Assembly (NCBI RefSeq): GCF_024195285.1
Contig: NZ_JALHBS010000019.1
Coordinates: 29,294 to 93,293 of the forward strand
Reading direction: 5' to 3'
Length of the DNA: 64,000 nt
Origin: Aurantimonas marianensis
GTDB taxonomy: Bacteria > Pseudomonadota > Alphaproteobacteria > Rhizobiales > Rhizobiaceae
Shown: positions 1-14,582 of the stretch, one piece after another
How the letters are laid out: each line of letters opens with the position of its first letter
Position numbering within the stretch: the first letter of the stretch is position 1
The notes under the pieces: model-generated
Seen by the model: the letters and a program-made list of their open reading frames with translations, nothing else
Database searches by the model: none
Told to the model about the DNA's origin: nothing
Position numbers and translations under genes: made by a program

Positions 1-1
1 C

Positions 2-4588
<4,587 letters not shown>

Positions 4589-4803
4589 CCGCCGTATCCG
4601 GCTTTCGTCGGCGGTGTCAGCGGGTTACGGGCGCGCCGACGGACGATCGACTTTCGCCGCGGATTGCGGCATCAGCGCAGGCAAGCCGGCTTTGGCTCGG
4701 CCTGTTTCCAGATACAACCGGGTCCGAGACGGGGCGACGCTTCCCGGACCGTGGCCTGCGAAACGCTCTCGGCTCGCGAGGGTCGGAAGAACGGAGTGAC
4801 TGA

Positions 4804-6258
4804 ATGGGCAAGGTTACCGGATTTCTTGAGATCGATCGGCAGACGCACAAGTACCAGCCGGCCTCCGATCGCATTCGCCATTTCCGCGAGTTCACCCTGC
4901 CGATGTCCGACGAGGAAGTCGGCAAGCAGGCGGCCCGCTGCATGGACTGCGGGATTCCCTATTGCCACGGGCCCACGGGCTGTCCGATCCACAACCAGAT
5001 CCCGGACTGGAACGACCTCGTCTACCAGGGCGACTGGGAGACGGCGATCCGCAACCTGCATTCGACCAACAATTTTCCCGAATTCACCGGCCGTATCTGT
5101 CCGGCGCCCTGCGAGGAAGCCTGTACGCTGACCCTCGAGGATGTGCCGGTGGCGATCAAGACGGTCGAACAGGCACTGGCCGACAAGGCCTACAAGCTCG
5201 GGCTGATCAAGCCGCAACCGGCCAAGACCAGAACCGGCAAGCGTGTCGCCATCATCGGCTCGGGACCGGCGGGTCTCGCCGCCGCGCAACAGCTCGGCCG
5301 CGCCGGCCATGACGTGCATGTGTTCGAGCGGGAATCGCGTCCGGGCGGGCTGATGCGTTACGGCATTCCGGACTTCAAGATGGAAAAGCACTGGATCGAC
5401 CGGCGCGTCGCGCAGATGGAAGGCGAGGGGGTCACGTTCTTCTGCGGCGTCGATGTCGGCAAGGACAAGCGAGTGGCGGAGCTGACCGCCGAATACGACG
5501 CGGTGCTGTTCTGCGGCGGTGCGGAGCGCCCGCGCGACGCGGGGATTCCCGACGAGGGGCTGACCGGTATTTACGATGCGATGCCCTACCTCGTGCAGCA
5601 AACTCGCCGGGTCGCCAGCGAGCCGATCGCCAGCGTCGGCTGGCCGAGCGAGGAGATCTGGGCCGGCGGCAAGCATGTCGTCGTGGTCGGCGGCGGCGAC
5701 ACGGCCTCGGATTGCGTTGGCACGGCCTTCCGTCAGGGCGCGGTCAAAGTGACGCAGCTCGACATCCGCCCGCAGCCGCCGAAGACCGAGAACAAGCTGG
5801 AAGTCTGGCCCTACTGGGCGACCAAGATGCGGACCTCGTCGAGCCAGGCGGAAGGCGCGATCCGCGAATTCCAGATCGCTACGCTCGCATTCGTCGGCGA
5901 GGACGGGGTTCTCACCGGCGTCGAGTGCGCGGAAGTCGACGAACAACGCAAGCCGCTGCCTGGAACCGAGTTCATCATCAAGGCGGACCTCGCCTTCATC
6001 GCCATTGGCTTCGCGGGTCCGTTCATGGATGGCTTCATGCGTGACGCGGGCGATGCTCTGGCGACCCGGACCGATCGGCGCGGAAATGTTTCGATCGCGG
6101 CCGACGACGAGCGTTATCTGACGTCGATGGACAAGCTCTATGCCGCTGGTGATACGCGTCGCGGCCAGTCCCTTGTCGTGTGGGCGATCCGGGAGGGCCG
6201 GCAGGCGGCACGAGCGATCGATCTCGACCTGATGGGCGAAACGACGCTGCCTCGCTAG
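4804..6258 (+). CDS. gltD: Glutamate synthase small (beta) subunit
   Basis: FAD- and NADPH-binding subunit (484 aa) that feeds electrons to GltB. The N-terminus has two cysteine clusters for 4Fe-4S centres, [10 protein letters not shown] near residue 45 and C-P-A-P-C-E-E-A-C near residue 100. An FAD Rossmann motif ([10 protein letters not shown]) follows near residue 155, then a second dinucleotide fold ([10 protein letters not shown]) near residue 298 for NADPH. Length matches the family. The ATG at 4804 is preceded by GGAG seven bases upstream. The 215-bp gap after gltB contains no other gene I can support. Co-transcription with gltB is likely but not shown. Confidence 0.97.
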   Translation: MGKVTGFLEIDRQTHKYQPASDRIRHFREFTLPMSDEEVGKQAARCMDCGIPYCHGPTGCPIHNQIPDWNDLVYQGDWETAIRNLHSTNNFPEFTGRICPAPCEEACTLTLEDVPVAIKTVEQALADKAYKLGLIKPQPAKTRTGKRVAIIGSGPAGLAAAQQLGRAGHDVHVFERESRPGGLMRYGIPDFKMEKHWIDRRVAQMEGEGVTFFCGVDVGKDKRVAELTAEYDAVLFCGGAERPRDAGIPDEGLTGIYDAMPYLVQQTRRVASEPIASVGWPSEEIWAGGKHVVVVGGGDTASDCVGTAFRQGAVKVTQLDIRPQPPKTENKLEVWPYWATKMRTSSSQAEGAIREFQIATLAFVGEDGVLTGVECAEVDEQRKPLPGTEFIIKADLAFIAIGFAGPFMDGFMRDAGDALATRTDRRGNVSIAADDERYLTSMDKLYAAGDTRRGQSLVVWAIREGRQAARAIDLDLMGETTLPR

Positions 6259-6323
6259 CGGCGACGATAGGCGTCGAGGTCGGCTCGATCCCGTGCGCGC
6301 TCGCCGTGCTTTGTCGATCGACG

Positions 6324-7754
6324 TCAGTTGGCGGGGGCGTCGCCCTTGGCGGCCTCGTTGTCTTCGGCCCAATCCTCGATGATCGCGTCGACGATCGACG
6401 GCATTTCTTCCGGCGGCTTGATGCCGTCCGATGCGCGCACGGCGTTCAGGTCCAACGTACCGCGATAGGCAATCGACTCCCCGTCCGGCACGACGGCGCC
6501 TGTTTTTTTGTTCCAGGTGAAATTGTCCGCGCGGCCCTGGACCTCCCCGGTTCCGTTGCCGGCAATAAGGCGATCGCGCGGCGACGGTTCCAGCGTGAAG
6601 CCGCGGGTCGTTCCGCCGCCCAGAAGGGTTTCGGCGCCGGCGAGCGCCGGATCATCGATGGAGAGGGGGACGGCCGTCACCGCATTGGCCGCATTGCCGA
6701 GTGGCGGCAATTGCATGTTCGGCAACTGCTCGGCGGACAGGCTGATCGCGGGGGATACGCCGTCCTTGAGAACCCGGGCGATGGCGCGCTCCGCGAAGAA
6801 GGCCATCTTGTCGTCGCCGGCGCTGGTCATCGTGATGCCGTCGGAGTTGCGAAGTTGTACCTGCTGGCCGCTGACGCCCGGTCCCGAATAGACGAAACTT
6901 CCGTTGGCATCGACGAAGCCTTCCCAGATGTCGACGAACTGGCCGGAAACCTTCGTCGCACCCTTGCGATAAAGATCATTGAGAAAGACCATGTCTTCGC
7001 TCATCCGCTCGAACTTGAACGACGGCATGCCAACCCAGATCAGAGGGATATCGCGGTTCTTCACCGTCTCGGCGATCTCCGCGATGCGTTTTTCGTACTC
7101 CTTCGTCCAACCCTCGGATCGCAACGACAGCGTCGCCGATCCGAGCTCGATCGGCTGACGGTCGTTGGACCCAAGCGCTACGACAAGCGCAGCCGGCTTT
7201 TCCTCGTCCAGTATCGGTCCGAGATTCTTGGTCCAGTCGTAGAAGTCGTCGCGCACCAGGCCGGACGAGCCGTTGGTGCGGGATTCGACCGTGACCATTT
7301 CGTTGTCGCCGTAAAGCGCGTCGAGACCATCGGCGAGCGAATCGGCGAGGAAATCGCCGACCACCAGCACCTTTTGGGCGTTGGCGTCCTTGGTTGCCTG
7401 AGCCTCCTCGGCAATCTGCGGCGCGCTGGCGCGAGCGCTGGAATTCCGGCTCGCAGTCTGCTTCTTAGCGGCATTACGCGCTTTCGGGCGGGCTTTGGCC
7501 TTTCGGCTGACCGTGGATTTCTTGCGGACGGAGGGTTTCTTGCGAATCACCTTCTTGCGGATGACCCGCGGCGGCGGCGCGGCGCGCGTACCGCCGCCGA
7601 ACAGCATCTCCAAGACAGTGCGCGGACGTTCCTGTGCCGCCGCAATGCCGGACGGGGCCAACCCCGTTATCAGCACGGCGCAACCGGCGACAACGGCGAT
7701 GAGGGCCAATCGCGCCCTTCTCCAGACCGTCATCGTCGCTTTCCGTGCCGTCAT
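6324..7754 (-). CDS. DUF459 SGNH/GDSL-like hydrolase, exported
   Basis: A 476-aa protein of the DUF459 family, which has an SGNH-hydrolase-like fold. An N-terminal signal sequence or anchor lies near residues 10-40, followed by a very basic Arg/Lys-rich linker (repeated R-K-K and R-K-K-V-I-R-K). The SGNH-like domain begins with V-L-V-V-G-D-F-L-A-D-S-L, and V-V-A-L-G-S-N-D marks the block III-like region. Where classical enzymes have GDS, this protein has G-D-F, so hydrolase activity is uncertain. I chose the ATG at 7754 because GGAAGG lies nine bases upstream; a TTG three codons earlier is the alternative. It sits just downstream of the lytic transglycosylase gene on the same strand (24-bp gap), which suggests a joint cell-wall role. 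Substrate unknown. Confidence 0.88.
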   Translation of the reverse strand: MTARKATMTVWRRARLALIAVVAGCAVLITGLAPSGIAAAQERPRTVLEMLFGGGTRAAPPPRVIRKKVIRKKPSVRKKSTVSRKAKARPKARNAAKKQTASRNSSARASAPQIAEEAQATKDANAQKVLVVGDFLADSLADGLDALYGDNEMVTVESRTNGSSGLVRDDFYDWTKNLGPILDEEKPAALVVALGSNDRQPIELGSATLSLRSEGWTKEYEKRIAEIAETVKNRDIPLIWVGMPSFKFERMSEDMVFLNDLYRKGATKVSGQFVDIWEGFVDANGSFVYSGPGVSGQQVQLRNSDGITMTSAGDDKMAFFAERAIARVLKDGVSPAISLSAEQLPNMQLPPLGNAANAVTAVPLSIDDPALAGAETLLGGGTTRGFTLEPSPRDRLIAGNGTGEVQGRADNFTWNKKTGAVVPDGESIAYRGTLDLNAVRASDGIKPPEEMPSIVDAIIEDWAEDNEAAKGDAPAN

Positions 7755-7778
7755 GAAGTCCAACCTTCCGCTACGGGA

Positions 7779-9008
7779 TCAGTTTCGGCGAAGGAAGTCC
7801 AGCAGCGCCTTCGAGGCATTGCCATCCCGCGCCATGCCGGCTCGTCCCTGTAACGACATGATCGCGGATTTCGATCCAGATCCGATCTTACCATCGATCT
7901 TGCCGTCATAAAGCCCGCGGGAGGCGAGATGCCGCTGGAGTTCGTAACGCTCCTCGCTGGAAAGCGGCGTGTAGCCGCGCGGCCAGTCACGATACAGCCC
8001 GCCATATCCGCCGATCCGATCGCCGAGCAAACCCACGGCGAGCGCATATTTGTCGGCGTTGTTGTAGCTTTTCAGGACGAAGAAGTTCTTGGTCATCAGA
8101 AAGGCCGGTCCATTGTCGCCAGCCAGACGAACCAGATTGGCATTGTCGGAGGGATGCGGAAAAGCCTTGCCGTTCGCCCGGCGAAATCCAAGGCTCTGCC
8201 ACTCGGCCAGCGAGCGGTTGTCGCGCTCCAGCTTGCCCCGGTAGCGATCCGGAACGATCACCTCGTAACCCCATGTCTTGCCGGATTGCCAACCGTTCTT
8301 GCGTAAGAGGTTGGCCGCCGTGGCGAGGGCGTCCGGCACCGATTCCCAGATATTGGCATGGCCATCGCCGTCGATGTCGGCGGCGTAGGCGAGGTAGCTG
8401 GTCGGGATGAACTGGGTGTGACCCATCGCCCCAGCCCAGGAACTGGTGAGCTTTTGCGGGGTAATATGGCCGGCCTGGACGATCTTCAACGCCGCAATGA
8501 GCTGCTGACGGGCGAATTTGCCGCGACGCTTGTCGAGATAGGCAAGTGTGGCGAGCGAGCGCGGCAAGCTCTTCATCACGTCGTCGCGGGCAAGAATCTG
8601 CCCGTAATTGGTTTCCATCGACCAGATCGCCAGGAGAATGTCACGGTCGACGCCGAAGCCCCTTTCGATGCTGTCGAGCCACTTGTCGTAGCGCGCGCGC
8701 ATCGCCTGGCCCTTGGCGACCTGCTCGTCGTTGACGCGGTTGTCGACGTAATCCCAGACCGTGTCCTTGAACTCGGGCTGGTAGCGCGCTTTCTCCAGAA
8801 CATCCGGATCGGGCGAGGTGACGCCCGCGAACGCCGCGCGATAGACGTTGCGGCTGACGCCATTCTTCGCCGCGACACTCTCGAAATTCTGGATCCATCG
8901 CTGAAAGCCAGCATCGGCGGAGGCCGGCGCCGCGAGAAAGATCGAGACGACCATCGCGACGAGGGTCGATCCGAGCCATCTCAAGCGGGGTCCGGTCTTT
9001 CGTTGCAT
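7779..9008 (-). CDS. Lytic murein transglycosylase, MltB type, with peptidoglycan-binding domain
   Basis: A 409-aa exported enzyme that cleaves the glycan strands of peptidoglycan. The signal peptide spans about residues 1-32 (hydrophobic run ending A-A-P-A-S-A-D-A). An SLT_2/GH103 catalytic domain follows with the catalytic-glutamate region L-A-I-W-S-M-E-T-N-Y-G near residue 125 and G-A-M-G-H-T-Q-F-I-P-T-S-Y near residue 200. The C-terminal 60 residues form a PG_binding_1 domain (Y-E-L-Q-R-H-L-A-S-R-G-L-Y-D-G). The ATG at 9008 has AGGAG seven bases upstream; the longer frame would start with TTG and add a basic tail before the signal peptide. It is divergent from galU across 227 bp. Confidence 0.94.
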   Translation of the reverse strand: MQRKTGPRLRWLGSTLVAMVVSIFLAAPASADAGFQRWIQNFESVAAKNGVSRNVYRAAFAGVTSPDPDVLEKARYQPEFKDTVWDYVDNRVNDEQVAKGQAMRARYDKWLDSIERGFGVDRDILLAIWSMETNYGQILARDDVMKSLPRSLATLAYLDKRRGKFARQQLIAALKIVQAGHITPQKLTSSWAGAMGHTQFIPTSYLAYAADIDGDGHANIWESVPDALATAANLLRKNGWQSGKTWGYEVIVPDRYRGKLERDNRSLAEWQSLGFRRANGKAFPHPSDNANLVRLAGDNGPAFLMTKNFFVLKSYNNADKYALAVGLLGDRIGGYGGLYRDWPRGYTPLSSEERYELQRHLASRGLYDGKIDGKIGSGSKSAIMSLQGRAGMARDGNASKALLDFLRRN

Positions 9009-9235
9009 GTGTCGTCTCCTGTGTCGGTTCATTCGGCTGGGCAAGGTTGGAAGACTAGGGCTATGTCATTAAGAGTTCGTTCATCACTCCGCAGGATTGC
9101 AAACGCGCGGTCGACTGTCTTTGCTGACTTATTTCGCTATTTCACGGCAAAAACGCGGCGAGACGTTCAAATAACGATATCGACCAAGCAGCCTTCCCGC
9201 GGGCATGTCGCCAAGGATTTGAGGACCAAGCCATC

Positions 9236-10141
9236 ATGAAAAAAGTCAGAAAAGCCGTGTTCCCGGTCGCAGGTCTTGGGACGCGTTTCCTGCCGGCGAC
9301 GAAATCCATTCCGAAGGAAATGCTGACGGTCGTCGATCGCCCGGTCATCCAGTACGTCGTCGACGAGGCGTGGGAGGCCGGGATCGAACACCTGATCTTC
9401 GTCACCGGGCGCAACAAGGGCGTCATCGAGGACTATTTCGACATTCAGGTCGAGCTTTCCAACACCCTGGCCGAACGCGGCAAATCGGCCGAACTCAAGC
9501 TGCTCGACGATCTGCAGCCCAAGCCCGGGACGGCGAGCTTCACCCGCCAACAGGCGCCGCTCGGTCTCGGCCACGCGGTCTGGTGCGCCCGCGACCTGGT
9601 TGGCAACGAGCCCTTCGCTCTGCTCTTGCCGGACATGATCATGCAGGCCGAAAAGGGCTGTCTTGCCGCGATGGTCGACCTATACGAGACCGCTGGCGGC
9701 AATGTCATCTCGGTCGAGCAATGCGACCCGAACGAAACGCAGAAGTATGGTATCGTTGGCGCGGGAGAGACGGTCGGGGCCGGTTTCCGTGTCGATGGCA
9801 TGGTGGAAAAGCCAAGTCCCGCCGACGCGCCGTCGAATTACTACATCTCGGGCCGCTACATTCTGCAGCCTGAAATCTTCGACATTCTGAAGACGCAGGA
9901 AAAGGGTGCCGGCAACGAGATCCAACTCACCGACGCGATGCTGAAGCTCGCCGACCGTCAGGACTTTTCCGCCTATCCATTCACCGGACGGACCTTCGAC
10001 TGCGGGTCGAAGGAAGGGTTCGTCGAGGCCAATGTCGCCTTCGCGCTGTGGCGTCCGGATATCCGGGAAAAGGTGATCGATAACATCGAACGGATGATCC
10101 ATACGGTGGAGCCGAACGGCGAGGCGGTGGCGGCAAAGTAG
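9236..10141 (+). CDS. galU: UTP--glucose-1-phosphate uridylyltransferase
   Basis: Makes UDP-glucose from UTP and glucose 1-phosphate in the cytoplasm, the precursor for lipopolysaccharide, exopolysaccharide and glucans. The protein is 301 aa, the usual length. It opens with the nucleotidyltransferase signature [20 protein letters not shown] near residue 10. Other conserved blocks are F-V-T-G-R-N-K near residue 58 and L-L-L-P-D-M (metal and nucleotide binding) near residue 130. GAGGA lies 10 bases upstream of the ATG. The neighbours are an outer-membrane barrel and kdsD, so the local theme is surface polysaccharide. Confidence 0.97.
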   Translation: MKKVRKAVFPVAGLGTRFLPATKSIPKEMLTVVDRPVIQYVVDEAWEAGIEHLIFVTGRNKGVIEDYFDIQVELSNTLAERGKSAELKLLDDLQPKPGTASFTRQQAPLGLGHAVWCARDLVGNEPFALLLPDMIMQAEKGCLAAMVDLYETAGGNVISVEQCDPNETQKYGIVGAGETVGAGFRVDGMVEKPSPADAPSNYYISGRYILQPEIFDILKTQEKGAGNEIQLTDAMLKLADRQDFSAYPFTGRTFDCGSKEGFVEANVAFALWRPDIREKVIDNIERMIHTVEPNGEAVAAK

Positions 10142-10158
10142 TCGACGTCGCGCGCCAC

Positions 10159-11880
10159 TCAGCGCTGCAGCTTCAACCCTAGACGTATCGTGTCGGCGCT
10201 GTAATCGCCATCGTCCGCGTCCGAATAGACTTCCTGATGGCTGTAGAGGCCAGTGAAGGCAAGGGTGCGGTTGAACCAGTAGGTGATGCCCGTCTCGCCG
10301 GTCAGCGCGATCTCGTCCTCCCGGGGAAGCGTCGAGTCGCTGTATTCGGCTGTCAGCGCCGCGGTCAGGTCCGCGCGGGCGGTCAGCACATGCCGCAGGC
10401 CGAGGGAACCCGTATAGGATGTCGTGGTGGATGTGCCCGCCGTCTCCGGCTCAAAGGCGGTGCGCGCGGCGAAGTTTACGTCCGTCCCGCGTCGCGGCGA
10501 CCAGACGAGATTGGCGTCGAGGGTCGGTGTGCCAGTCGTCTCGGCCGCAGGGTCGTCCGGCAGGTTCCAGGCGTAACCGGCAGCGATCTCGCCTGTGAGC
10601 TTCTCGGCGAGGTCCAGCATCAGACCCGCCCGAAGCGAGGGAAGCAGCGAATCACGCCCGACATCGTTCGGCCCCCGGATGCTCGAATCGTCGAACAGGC
10701 GCCAGCCGACACTGCCCTCGATGAACGGGGAAAGCGCCGGTGACAGCTCGTAACCCGCCCTCAGCCCGGCGGTGAGCGTGGTGTAGCTCTGGTCGCGGAA
10801 ACCCGCGGGCTGGCCGTAATAGGCCTCGCGGGCGGCGGTGCCGGTGCCGGTCATGCGCAGCCGGCCGAAATCGCGCTGGAGCTGCGCCGAGGTCGAGGCG
10901 GTCAGAATCTCGGGGCGGTCGGAATTACGCAGGGCTGCGTCGATTTCGCCGGCGTCCTCGCGGCGGTACGCCACCGCACCCCGCAGCGTAGCGGTGGTGA
11001 GACGGTCGAGATCGAACCGCCAGCGGCCGTCGACCGCCGCCTCCGGGTCGTCGCGGGTCTCGCCCGAGAAGTTTCGGCGAAAGGTGAGGCGGGAGTTCAA
11101 CTCCGCCTCGTCCTGCGACCAGTCGGACAGCAGTCGGGCCGAGACGGTCGTTTCGCTGAAGGCACCGCCTTCACCACCGGGTATCTGGTCGCTATTCGTC
11201 GAGGTACCGAGGGTCTGGAGCAGCTCGGGATAGAGGATGAACCGTCCGGCGCGGATGCCGACGGGCGCGAAGGGGTCATCCTCGCCGCGGCGGACAATGC
11301 GTCCGATCGCTTCGGTCGGCCGGTTGGTCCGCAGGCTGGAATCGGCGGGCAGGGCTTCGCCAGCGACGCCCGCGGCGAGCGGCGGATTGCCCGGCGGAAG
11401 GCCGGTCGACGGACGGCTGTTCTGCCGCCGCCGCTCATCCCGTCGGATCTCGCCCGTATCACGCGCGTCGACGGGATCGGATCGCGGGTTTGCCGCGGGC
11501 ACCGGCTTGGTGGCCCGCGACTGCCCAATCGTGACGTCAAGAGCATCGGCCTTGATGTCGGGTCCGCTGAACAGGTCGAATTCACGGGCCGGCGTCGGAG
11601 GTTCCCGGGCCGGGGCCTCATCGAGCAGCGGGCGGTCTCGCGGACGCTGCGCCGGATCCTGGGCACTCAAATCCCCGGACGCGTTGCTGAGAGTGCGCGT
11701 ATCCGTTCGCAGGCCATCGAGGCCCCGCGAGCCGAGGAGTTCACCGTCGGTGCGCAGTTCCGGCATGGAAAGCGTCTGGCCGAAAGCCGCCATCGGGCAC
11801 AGTCCGGACAGGAAAGGCGAGGCGAGGCCAAGCGCGGCGGTCGCTGTCGTCAATCGGAATCGGCGAAATTTCCAAACCAT
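10159..11880 (-). CDS. Large outer-membrane beta-barrel protein
   Basis: A predicted outer-membrane protein of about 573 aa. A signal peptide ends near residue 34 (A-A-F-G-Q). It is followed by a 170-residue Pro/Asp/Arg-rich, probably disordered periplasmic region, then about 390 residues of alternating hydrophobic and polar strands typical of a barrel (repeated L-x-A-x-L-x-Y and S-L-G-L-R motifs), ending L-G-L-K-L-Q-R. It resembles the large BBP2-like barrel proteins of Rhizobiales, but this is family-level inference only. Start: ATG 11880, with an in-frame GTG at 11910 as alternative; neither has a clear ribosome site. It is convergent with galU and divergent from kdsD, which suggests a role in surface polysaccharide export or display. 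A near-CtrA box lies about 75 bp upstream. Confidence 0.8.
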   Translation of the reverse strand: MVWKFRRFRLTTATAALGLASPFLSGLCPMAAFGQTLSMPELRTDGELLGSRGLDGLRTDTRTLSNASGDLSAQDPAQRPRDRPLLDEAPAREPPTPAREFDLFSGPDIKADALDVTIGQSRATKPVPAANPRSDPVDARDTGEIRRDERRRQNSRPSTGLPPGNPPLAAGVAGEALPADSSLRTNRPTEAIGRIVRRGEDDPFAPVGIRAGRFILYPELLQTLGTSTNSDQIPGGEGGAFSETTVSARLLSDWSQDEAELNSRLTFRRNFSGETRDDPEAAVDGRWRFDLDRLTTATLRGAVAYRREDAGEIDAALRNSDRPEILTASTSAQLQRDFGRLRMTGTGTAAREAYYGQPAGFRDQSYTTLTAGLRAGYELSPALSPFIEGSVGWRLFDDSSIRGPNDVGRDSLLPSLRAGLMLDLAEKLTGEIAAGYAWNLPDDPAAETTGTPTLDANLVWSPRRGTDVNFAARTAFEPETAGTSTTTSYTGSLGLRHVLTARADLTAALTAEYSDSTLPREDEIALTGETGITYWFNRTLAFTGLYSHQEVYSDADDGDYSADTIRLGLKLQR

Positions 11881-11950
11881 CGCGGCGTCGTCTGCACCTT
11901 CTGCGAGCACGCGCGGTGAAACCCGAGCTTGCCGAGAGGTAAATTTTCAT

Positions 11951-11967
11951 GGTTAAGAATTCGTTAT
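11951..11967 (-). promoter_or_regulatory. Degenerate CtrA-like box upstream of the barrel gene
   Basis: Read on the minus strand, the site is ATAA, seven bases, then TTAACC. This differs from the CtrA full box TTAA-N7-TTAA by one base in the left half. It lies 71-87 bp upstream of the barrel start at 11880, in the intergenic region shared with kdsD. A single mismatch makes it only suggestive, but it joins several better matches in this window. Confidence 0.3.
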
Positions 11968-12089
11968 CGGGAATCACGCATCCCGTCTTCGACTTGGAAA
12001 TCTGCCTGCGTCATCATTTGGTCCGAAGGGGCTGCGATGGGCGGTCACGGAGCCGTGGTGGCGGCACCTGACAGGAGCATGCGACGAAC

Positions 12090-13088
12090 GTGTTTGCCAA
12101 ATCCGAGCCTGACGATGTCGGCCTGCCTCTTGGCGCGCGGTCCGCCGTGCGCACGATCGAGACCGAAGCCGAAGGGCTGATGGCGCTGGCGGGACTGCTG
12201 AATGGTGACTTGGCAGCGCCGTTCGAGCGCGTTCTCGATATCATTCAGGGCATCGAGGGCCGGCTGATCGTCACCGGCGTCGGCAAGAGCGGGCATATCG
12301 GCGCGAAGATCGCGGCCACCTTCGCCTCGACCGGAACACCCGCCTTCTTCGTCCATCCGGCCGAAGCCAATCACGGCGATCTGGGCATGATTGGGCATGA
12401 CGATGCGATCCTCGCGATGTCGTGGTCCGGGGAGACCGCGGAACTGAAGGGAATCGTTGCCTATTCCCGACGTTTCCGTATTCCACTCGTCGCCATTACC
12501 TCCCGTCCCGATTCCACGCTCGGACGCGAGGCCGACGAGGCACTGACGCTTCCAAGGGTCGCCGAAGCCTGTCCGCACGGCCTGGCTCCCACTACCTCTA
12601 CGACGCTGCAAGTGGCGCTCGGCGATGCGCTCGCCGTCGCGTTGCTCGAACGCCGGGGGTTCACGCCGGGCGATTTCCGCGTCTTCCATCCCGGCGGCCA
12701 GCTCGGGGCGAGCCTGATGCATGTCGGCGACATCATGCATGTCGGCGAGGCGATGCCACTGGTTCCAGCCGGCACGCCAATGTCCGAAGCGATCATCGTG
12801 ATGTCGCGTATGGGATTCGGCTGTGTTGCCGTCGTGGATTCGGACGGCCGCCTCAGCGGCATCGTAACGGATGGCGATCTGCGTCGGCATATCGAGGACG
12901 ACCTGCTCGGGCAGACGGTCGACACGGTGATGAGCCGCGATCCCAAGACGATCGAACCGGAAACGCTCACCGCCAAGGCACTCGACATCGTCAACAGCCT
13001 GAACATCACGGCTTTGATGGTGGTGCGCCAAAAGCGGCCGGTCGGGATCGTGCATCTGCACGATTTGTTGCGGATCGGCGTGGCTTAG
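12090..13088 (+). CDS. kdsD: D-arabinose 5-phosphate isomerase (KpsF/GutQ/KdsD family)
   Basis: Converts ribulose 5-phosphate to arabinose 5-phosphate, the first step toward Kdo for lipid A core or capsule. At 332 aa it has the usual architecture: a SIS domain (residues about 35-170, with V-T-G-V-G-K-S-G-H-I-G and S-W-S-G-E-T-A-E), then two CBS domains (about 205-325, with D-G-D-L-R-R-H and the closing G-I-V-H-L-H-D-L-L). Start is GTG at 12090, with AGGAG about 12 bases upstream. It is divergent from the barrel gene and convergent with nfeD. The symbol follows the general family; kpsF would be equally valid. Confidence 0.93.
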   Translation: MFAKSEPDDVGLPLGARSAVRTIETEAEGLMALAGLLNGDLAAPFERVLDIIQGIEGRLIVTGVGKSGHIGAKIAATFASTGTPAFFVHPAEANHGDLGMIGHDDAILAMSWSGETAELKGIVAYSRRFRIPLVAITSRPDSTLGREADEALTLPRVAEACPHGLAPTTSTTLQVALGDALAVALLERRGFTPGDFRVFHPGGQLGASLMHVGDIMHVGEAMPLVPAGTPMSEAIIVMSRMGFGCVAVVDSDGRLSGIVTDGDLRRHIEDDLLGQTVDTVMSRDPKTIEPETLTAKALDIVNSLNITALMVVRQKRPVGIVHLHDLLRIGVA

Positions 13089-13116
13089 ACGTGAAACGCG
13101 GCGGCGGCTCGATCCG

Positions 13117-13581
13117 TCAATGCGGCGGAACCGGCTCCACCGTCAGAACCGACCCCTTCGCGCCGACAATGCGCACGCGGCTCGCCTCGGGCAGGTCCGG
13201 CCCCTCGACGCTCCACCAGCTATCCTCGATGGCGACCCGGCCGCGGCCGTTGACGATCGCCTGGGTCAGTACCGCCTCGCGGCCGATCAGGCGGCGCGTC
13301 CTGCGATTGAGCAAGCCCGATTCGCCGGCTTCGCTTTTCGAGCCGTACCAGCGTCGCCCGAGATAGACGCTGATGGCCGATAGCACGACGAAGGCGAGAA
13401 CCTGCTGCTCCCAGCCGAACCAGCCGCTGGTGCCAAGAAACAGGGTGTTCATGCCGACGATCAGCGCGGCTATGCCGAAAAACAGCAAATAAACGCCTGG
13501 CAGGACGACTTCGAGAGCGAGCAGGACGAGGCCGAGAATCCACCAGCCATAGCCCGACAGTGCCTCGATGAGGGTGTTCAC
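13117..13581 (-). CDS. NfeD family membrane protein
   Basis: A 154-aa protein with two or three transmembrane helices in the first 75 residues and a C-terminal OB-fold NfeD domain (R-L-I-G-R-E-A-V-L-T then G-R-G-R-V-A-I-E-D-S-W-W-S-V). NfeD proteins partner with SPFH/stomatin proteins. Here the GTG start overlaps the stop of the upstream stomatin gene by four bases (GTGA), so translation is probably coupled. The pair matches E. coli YbbK/YbbL-type QmcA-NfeD modules. A role in membrane microdomain organisation or protein quality control is family inference. Confidence 0.93.
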   Translation of the reverse strand: MNTLIEALSGYGWWILGLVLLALEVVLPGVYLLFFGIAALIVGMNTLFLGTSGWFGWEQQVLAFVVLSAISVYLGRRWYGSKSEAGESGLLNRRTRRLIGREAVLTQAIVNGRGRVAIEDSWWSVEGPDLPEASRVRIVGAKGSVLTVEPVPPH

Positions 13582-14582
13582 GATTCGCTCCGTTCCCGTG
13601 GCGGCTCCGAAGCCCGGTTGCCGCTCGCCGGCGGGCGCAGGACGGTTCGCGACACGGACTGACCCGCCTCGCCGAAGGTGGCGCGGGCGACCTCGGCGAT
13701 GCCGGCGATCGAGCCGATCAGCGAGGAGGCTTCCAGCGGCATCAGTACCACCCGCTGATTGGGCGCCGCGGCGATCTTCGCGAGGGCTTCGGTGTATTTC
13801 TGCGCGACGAAATAGTTGATCGCCTGGATGTCGCCCGCGGCGATCGCCTCGGAGACGACACGGGTGGCGGTCGCCTCGGCCTCGGCCAGCCGCTCGCGCG
13901 CCTCGGCTTCGCGCCAGGCCGCCTCGCGCTTGCCCTCGGCCTGCAGGATCTGTGACTGCTTCTCGCCCTCGGCCCGGAGAATCGCGGCGTTGCGCGAACC
14001 CTCGGCTTCCAGGATTTCGGCCCGCTTCTCGCGCTCGGCCATCATCTGCCGGGCCATGGAATCGACGAGGTTCTTTGGCGGGTTGATGTCCTTGATCTCG
14101 ATCCGGGTGATCTTGATCCCCCAGCTGTTGGCCGCCTGATCGACCACGCGCAGGATCTTCTCCGAAATCGCGTCGCGATTGGACAGTAGGTCATCCAGAT
14201 CCATCGACCCCATCACCGAACGAAGATTGGTCATGACGAGATTGAGGATGGCGTTTTCCAGCCCCGACACTTCGTACGCCGCCGCCGCCGCGTCGAGCAC
14301 CTGATAGAAGGCCACACCATCGGCTGCCACCGACGCGTTGTCGCGGGTGATGACCTCCTGGGTGGGGACGTCCAGGACCTGCTCCATCATGTTCAGCTTG
14401 CGGCCGACCCGCTCGATGAACGGCACGATGATATTGAGACCCGGCGTCAGGGTGCGGGTATAGCGACCGAATTTCTCGACCGTGTAGTTGTAGCCCTGCG
14501 GCACCGTCTTGATCGTCGAGAACAGGACGACGATCGCGAAAAACAGAAGGACGAGAACGAAAATTCCGGAGCCCGAGAGCAT
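13578..14582 (-). CDS. qmcA: SPFH/stomatin-like membrane protease subunit (QmcA type)
   Basis: A 334-aa stomatin/prohibitin family protein. One N-terminal membrane helix (residues about 2-24) is followed by the SPFH domain (V-P-Q-G-Y-N-Y-T-V-E-K-F-G-R-Y then L-T-P-G-L-N-I-I-V-P). A long Ala/Glu/Arg-rich coiled coil lies at about residues 190-250 (A-E-R-E-K-R-A-E-I-L-E-A-E-G repeats). The C-terminus is variable and basic. Family members form membrane-anchored oligomers and associate with FtsH. It heads a two-gene unit with nfeD. hemH lies upstream on the same strand, 122 bp away. Confidence 0.94.
   Translation of the reverse strand: MLSGSGIFVLVLLFFAIVVLFSTIKTVPQGYNYTVEKFGRYTRTLTPGLNIIVPFIERVGRKLNMMEQVLDVPTQEVITRDNASVAADGVAFYQVLDAAAAAYEVSGLENAILNLVMTNLRSVMGSMDLDDLLSNRDAISEKILRVVDQAANSWGIKITRIEIKDINPPKNLVDSMARQMMAEREKRAEILEAEGSRNAAILRAEGEKQSQILQAEGKREAAWREAEARERLAEAEATATRVVSEAIAAGDIQAINYFVAQKYTEALAKIAAAPNQRVVLMPLEASSLIGSIAGIAEVARATFGEAGQSVSRTVLRPPASGNRASEPPRERSES

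Noticed and set aside
4672..6372. Long minus-strand open frame opposite gltD
   Set aside because: Same shadow effect; the antisense translation has no recognisable motif, while gltD is certain.
6180..7853. Long plus-strand open frame across the DUF459 gene
   Set aside because: Antisense to a protein with clear signal peptide and domain; no ribosome site or motif.
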